Assembly: GCA_033557675.1 (NCBI GenBank)
Contig: JAWQRM010000499.1
Span: 1 to 22,031 of the forward strand
Length of the DNA: 22,031 nucleotides
Reading direction: 5' to 3'
DNA from: Coptodactyla brooksi
Lineage: Eukaryota; Arthropoda; Insecta; Coleoptera; Scarabaeidae
Shown here: piece by piece, positions 17,101 to 22,031 of the stretch
Numbering within the stretch: the first letter of the stretch is position 1
How the letters are laid out: each line of letters begins with the position of its first letter
Made by a program: the position numbers and the translations under genes
Notes under the pieces: generated by a model
What the model saw: the letters and a program-made list of their open reading frames with translations, nothing else
Database searches by the model: none
What the model was told of the DNA's origin: nothing

Positions 17101-17134
17101 TGATAGCGATTGTTGAGATACTCTATCGCTATCA
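17101..17134. repeat. 10-bp perfect inverted repeat
   Basis: TGATAGCGAT and ATCGCTATCA around a 14-nt spacer. Confidence 0.7.
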
Positions 17135-18395
17135 GACTGATGAGCGAATCACTTCTATATTTTTTCATATAATTTCATTGACCGGAAAAAGAGACCAATT
17201 AAGTAATCCCCGATGATACTAACCTACACATTACAGGAAAATTGTTGTTAATGTTGTTCTTGACAGATCACTCGCGGATTGTGTTTTGCCCAATGGTGGT
17301 TTTTATGGAAATTCATACTAGCTATTTTAATAAACTGTGCCTTATCAGTAAAAGTACTTTACATTGAAAGCCGGGAACCAGACATTGTTGAAGAAATCAT
17401 CTACAGGACACCAGCTGCGGTTGGAACTAAGTTTCTAAGAGAGAATGAACCCGTTGGATGTGGTATGGATGCAATAATTTCGTAGCACTCTCTATGTAGA
17501 GTGTGGTCTTGTTTCTAGATTCCCTTTAACCATCTCTAGAATTCGTTCCTCTAAATGAGAAGTTCTAACTATTCTTGCAGATACCAAATGTTCTTAGACT
17601 TCGGTAAAGCCTTTGTCTCGCGCAATTGGCGACGAAAAGAGGCAAACGTTTTCTTGTTAGTACAACGCCTTTGAGGATATATTTCCTGATAAAGTCAAGC
17701 TTACTGGTGAAGTAAGTGGACCCATTAAAAAGTAATTAGGGTAGGTATATAAGTCTTGCTTTTCATTTTAGTTGTTCATTCTTTCTCTTGAAGACGGTTT
17801 ATTCGATAAACCGAAACATATGTTGAGTTTGAAAACATTAGTGTTGAGGTTGCGGTGTTTGTTAATTCTAGTTCTACTGGTAAAATCACCCAGCTTCTCT
17901 TGTATTCCCCTTAACATTCCAATACGTGAAACGAATATCTACCGTTTCAATGTTCATGTACATTTGGTTTGCAAGACCCATAATGTGCGTACGTAAATTA
18001 AAAGCAATAATTTAATACAAATGACTTAAACACATCGACAGTAAGGAAACAGTTATTTGATTATCAATCAAAACAAAAACCGGGTAAGCCCAATTAGCTG
18101 TTGTCTAAAATATGCATGTAAATCCATGTAAATAAAATACAAAAGCATCTGCATCTCAATAAGGAAATATTTTGGGACTTATGCTCATATGAAGTTTTTT
18201 CATTGAGAGTACCAATAGTATGTGTCTGTAAAGTTTAAGCATATCTCATAGAAGCACGCTGTATAGCCTGATAGACTGATGGTAGTATTAAAACTAAACG
18301 CTGCATGGGTTGATAATTTATAAAGTGTAGAAGTTAAAGTCCTATCCTTAGGCTAATAACTCTGAGCAGGTTTCTAAATCAATCACAGATTTTGT
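17135..18395. other. Region without a recognised gene
   Basis: A 68-codon plus-strand ORF at 17279-17485 follows a possible acceptor (TTCTTGACAG) and has a hydrophobic start (WFLWKFILAILIN) then ESREPDIVEEIIYRTPA. A second acceptor-like CAG near 17580 and a GTAAGT near 17712 could mark another exon. I could not link these into a gene or match them to a family, so they are noted but not called. Confidence 0.35.
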
Positions 18396-19040
18396 TCATT
18401 CAATTTCTTCACGGTCTTCTCTATAACCATTGTTTTCATTTTCGAAATTCTTTTTATCGTTATCTTCAATGTTCGGCTCTTCAGTTTCTTTCTCCACGTT
18501 TCGCAAAAGTTTATTTAAATCTTCTTCATCCTGCAATGACCTTATTGTTATTTTCGACAGAAAACCAGCTTTTGAATCTACAAACCCATTGGCTTATTCT
18601 TTCTACGTCTGAACGATTTGCACTTTCATAAACTTTCATATACGCATTTTCATAAACTGGATAAACTGCAAGTCTTTACTTCATTTATTTGTGTCGTTTT
18701 GTTGCATCCAATCGGTAAACATGGTTTTCACATACTGATTTGCTCCTTCCACGCTGCCTTGGCTTTGCCTCTGCCTTAGCTTTCCTTGTTCGATTTTTAC
18801 CACCAAAATATTTCTTAGATATTATTTCATTTCATTGCTAAACTCACTATCATTGTCGGATTGCTAGGAGTCCCAAATGCAAACATATTTTAAGAACACA
18901 CCATGTAACTTTCTCAACGCATTTAGGTTCCAGAGGCTTTACAAGCAGATTTCGTAATGTGGTTCTGATAGACAATCATACATTTGTAATTTCCAAGTAG
19001 GAAGGATTTCTCCATGTCCTATGATGATGTAGGACGAGAT
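18396..19040 (-). pseudogene. Decayed retroviral-type integrase of a KRBA2/Ginger-like mobile element
   Basis: On the minus strand, through shifts and stops, the copy reads GNYKCMIVYQNHITK (about 18998-18950). Then comes a block like KPLEPKCVEKVTWCVLKICL, then SDNDSEFSNEM (about 18860-18829), matching the SDNG-EF block with the second catalytic Asp. SQGSVEGANQYVKTMFTDWM follows (about 18765-18705) with the catalytic Glu, then KDLQFIQFMK. A more diverged part and an acidic tail (LQDEEDLNKLLRNVEKETEE) end at the stop at 18396. This order is that of the integrase core in insect proteins annotated as KRAB-A domain-containing 2-like, which derive from Ginger or gypsy-type elements. The copy is dead. 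Confidence 0.7.
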
Positions 19041-21709
19041 ACGTATCCTAAAGCACATCAAATAGGTAATCTTTCGTAACGTTTTAAATGAATACACACA
19101 CTTAATGCTAAAACTGATGTGGTTTTGAAATGAATATGATTTTGAAAACTAAAAACTTATTTTAACAGTGCCAAAGATATCCTTCAAATTACACTTATAT
19201 ATTCTTAGCAACGAGAACATTTTTTTCAATAGAAAAGACGACCAACATTTCTACAAAACCTTTACTTTTACTGTGTATTTAAAAGTCATATCTAAATATT
19301 AAAGGACCAGGGAAATGATCAGACTTAATGTGGGTCGACTTCTTTGCTTGATCTCGTTACAGCATTAAGTTTTCTCTACGGAGTCAAGAAGGCAGACAAA
19401 TTTAGAAACTAGAGTTAGAAGAGCAAGACATAGTATTACCCCACAGTAATTTGAAAGTGAAGCACGTAGGATAATTGAAAGAGCAATACTAACTAGGACA
19501 GAAAATGGAAGACAATTTTTAAGGAAGATAAGCTAGTAAGTATCTTGTTAACCACATTTAAAATCTTACATTAATACTTTACAAATTAGCTTTATAATTA
19601 GATTTAAAATTATTTTTTTGTGTACTTGGCTGCTACCTAATTAATATTCTGTACATTACTCAATTTCTTAGTTCCTATTTTAACTGTTTCTAGTTTTAAC
19701 TGTTGCTTCGTAGTAATCAATACATAATCACTCATTGGAGATTTCTGACAAATGTGATGTCACCCAAAAAATGGACCTAAGGCGTAAAAGTTTACATCTC
19801 CAGGCACTGCAAAAAGAATTGTTTTATATAAAGTTCGTATTAATTTAATATAAATATCAAATAATATAATTTTTAATATAAAAATTAAAAAATACTGAAA
19901 TAAAACGTTTGTTCTGGTATTTAAAATAAAACAGTTACCGAATTGTTTTTTAAATTTGTCAAAATGTTTTACCAAAAATGAAAAATAAATTTGGAAACGG
20001 TGAAGAAAACTTAAAGATATCAATAAATTATTTAGATAAAATGTGTTGTTTACAAATTTAAAAATTGTGCTTAAATTTACAAAAAAATCACATGGTATAA
20101 AGGAAGTTATTTCAAGGGTATACAATTGATATACTTACTAAAACCTATTCCACGCTTAAAAATATGAAAATGTGTATATTTAGGAATATAGGAATATAGG
20201 AACTTTTCAGGATATATTAAATTTTAGATACAGACAAGCTTTTAAATCGAAGCAACTCACACTGAATAAGCATAACGATAACCTACAGTTTACTGCAAGG
20301 CACCAAAAAATTGTCAGGTCCAAAGTCAGCACCAAAAATTGTCAATTGTGTCCATTTCTTTTATAAAATGAGGTATTTTGAATCGAATTTTTGGCATATA
20401 TTAATTTACACTCACGCGATTAATTGATACAAATAAAATTATTTTTACAATTTTCTATATTTTGGACCGAGAGAATAATATAACTTTTAGTGCTAAAACT
20501 GTTATCATTTAAATATGAGGAGATTGCATAAATTGCTTTCCAATGACAATATTAGGAATCATAAAAAAGAAAAACCTACCGGCCTAATTTCGTCAGAAAA
20601 AGGGCAAAAGGGATGGAGCACGAAAAATCCAAGTTCAACGATCAAATTCTTGTCTAACTTGGCAACAAGTCTATTTTGGTGTCAACGGGTACATCAGATT
20701 TGGAGCCAACTCCAACATCAAATTTGAATCTCCGCGAAAAAGAGAGATCATAGTTATATTCTTAAAAATGTTTCTGATTTGAAAGAACTTGTTGAAGTTA
20801 CACTCGTCTACCTTACAAGCCAATCGTCGTCGACTAGTATCAGTGATATTTTTTAAGGATCCTTGATTGTGCCCTGATAATATAATGAATAATGATTTTT
20901 TCAATCTTTTAGGTACACAAAGTCAGCTTCAGGAACAACATCGTGATTTTGTTCTAGTTGATTTTGTTATAGCCACGGATCTAAATTTAGTGCTGAATGG
21001 TAAAGCTAATATTTCGCAAGAAACGATCATTCATTTCTTTAATACTTAAGTATAACGATTATTTATAAAACCTACAATTAAATTAATAATACAAGCAACA
21101 TAAACTAGGTTTTAATTGATTAAGAATTTGGCTTTCTCTAAAACTTCTTGTGACCAGGGTAAAGTTTGCAGGCATCTTTCACGATGAAGTTTTATCTTAC
21201 TAACTTGAGGAATCATAAGAATTTCCTCCCTCCGCTAACATTACACATGCTAAATATGTCTGCAATGTTAGGAAAATATTATCAAGAGTTTCGCTGTAAA
21301 CTCAATGTACAGTACTGGCCAAGTGTACCTCAGTATTTTCAGTAAAATGTGATTAATAAATATTTTAAAAATTAAAAAAATTGGAATATTTACGCTCATA
21401 CTTTGATTAGTTGCACTGCTTCTTGTTTGATATAGTAAATTAAACTTTTGATTCTGAATCAGTACTGTATTCAATAACTATTTCGTATTTAATATCTTAG
21501 TTATTGTATCTGTATTATTATAGCTGTTATAGCTGTAATAACGTGACTATTATAAGCCATTATAATAAATATTTCATTATGCCTATGCGTGACAATGATC
21601 TTTGTGTCTTGCGTTTTGCTTTATTTGACTCTTGATTTGACATATTTGAATTTGAAAATCCGGCATATCGACATAGCACAAAATACTAATCTAACTGCTA
21701 ATCTAACAA
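19041..21709. other. Region without a recognised gene
   Basis: AT-rich. A short plus-strand stretch near 19450-19530 (ESEARRIIERAIL, then GRQFLRKIS) looks coding-like but is tiny and unassigned. The 121-codon minus-strand ORF at 19760-20125 is low-complexity F/L/I/N-rich and is probably chance in AT-rich DNA. Around 20650-20850 a broken plus-strand frame (STGTSDLEPTPTS, SYILKNVSDLKELVEV) may be an old relic. Minor repeats: AGGAATAT tandem near 20182-20202, and GCACCAAAAATTGTCA twice near 20300 and 20329. Confidence 0.4.
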
Positions 21710-22031
21710 AGAAAGATCATAAGATCATAATTTGCTTAAATTGTCGAAGTTTGGTGTGCACGGGGAGCTGTTGGCATGGCTTGCCTCTTCAGGTTGTGAC
21801 AGTTAACGGTTTCTTATCCGAACCCGTGTTAGTTACTTCTGGTGTTCCACAGGGTAGCCATTTGGGCCCATTATTATTTAATATTTATATCAACGACATA
21901 TTCGATGTCATTAATCATGCCCAGTGTCTGACGTATGCTGACGATCTAAAGCTATTCCTTCGCATCTCCTCACCTCTTGATTGTTCTAAATTACAATCTG
22001 ATTTGGATAATCTTCATTCTTTCTGCTCAGC
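21710..22031 (+). pseudogene. Non-LTR retrotransposon reverse transcriptase (Jockey-type), cut by window edge
   Basis: DHNLLKLSKFGVHGELLAWLASSG (21723-21794) is followed, after a +1 shift at about 21793, by VVTVNGFLSEPV, TSGVPQGSHLGPLLFNIYIN and the catalytic YADD (21934-21945). It then runs LKLFLRISS to the end of the window. These are RT domains 3-5 of a Jockey/I-type LINE. The frame from 21793 onward is open for 79 codons. The shift, and loss of the segment normally between SSG and VVTV, show it is damaged at least at its 5' side. The 3' part lies outside the window. Confidence 0.9.

Noticed and set aside
16865..17101. 78-codon minus-strand ORF (CQKCLHPYW)
   Set aside because: Normal-looking composition, but no family, no second Cys pair for a zinc finger, and no supporting signals.
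17279..17485. 68-codon plus-strand ORF with hydrophobic start
   Set aside because: A possible exon after an acceptor-like CAG, but I could not join it to other exons or name a family.
19760..20125. 121-codon minus-strand ORF
   Set aside because: Low-complexity, AT-driven composition, no motif, and no splice or polyadenylation context.

Overview
The window looks like AT-rich insect (arthropod) nuclear DNA. It has a spliced zucchini/PLD6-type gene, a spliced nuclear gene for a small complex III subunit, GT-AG introns, AATAAA signals, and a dense mix of insect-type transposons (piggyBac, Tc1-like, non-LTR retrotransposons, MITEs). I cannot place it to order or species from the sequence alone.

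Layout. (1) 1085-5977, + strand: a complete two-exon zucchini (zuc/PLD6) gene, the endonuclease of the piRNA pathway. Its 4.2-kb intron holds a decayed RTE-like LINE (about 1870-3290, -), a short TIR element (3308-3467), a decayed piggyBac transposase (about 3600-4727, -) and a palindromic repeat module (about 4380-4535). (2) 6-9.3 kb: intergenic, with a direct-repeat pair, an inverted pair of hammerhead-like repeat modules (about 7140-7790), a decayed Tc1-like transposase (about 8089-8629, +) and a 412-bp MITE with long TIRs (8842-9253). (3) 10.4-11.3 kb: a compact block of tiny genes. UQCR11 (two exons, +) converges on a set of three closely spaced small membrane-protein ORFs on the minus strand (41, 45 and 66 codons, gaps of 14 and 6 nt), which look like one tricistronic transcript. 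(4) 11.9-15.6 kb: nested transposons. A second copy of the MITE lies beside an apparently intact piggyBac element (12390-14900, TTAA-flanked, 622-aa transposase on -). That element has inserted into the coding region of an older, decayed piggyBac copy on + (12363-12389 and 14905-15599). (5) 15.6-22 kb: no intact gene recognised. It holds several hairpins, a decayed retroviral-type integrase (about 18396-19040, -) and, at the right edge, a non-LTR retrotransposon RT running out of the window (+).

How the pieces relate. The host genes (zuc, UQCR11, the microprotein cluster) look functional, with exact splice junctions or clean ORFs. Almost everything else recognisable is transposon debris of different ages. 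The intact piggyBac is the youngest, judging by its uninterrupted ORF, matching termini and target-site duplication. The points most worth a second look are the tricistronic microprotein unit, the piggyBac-in-piggyBac nest with its palindromic subterminal repeats, and the hammerhead-like repeat modules.
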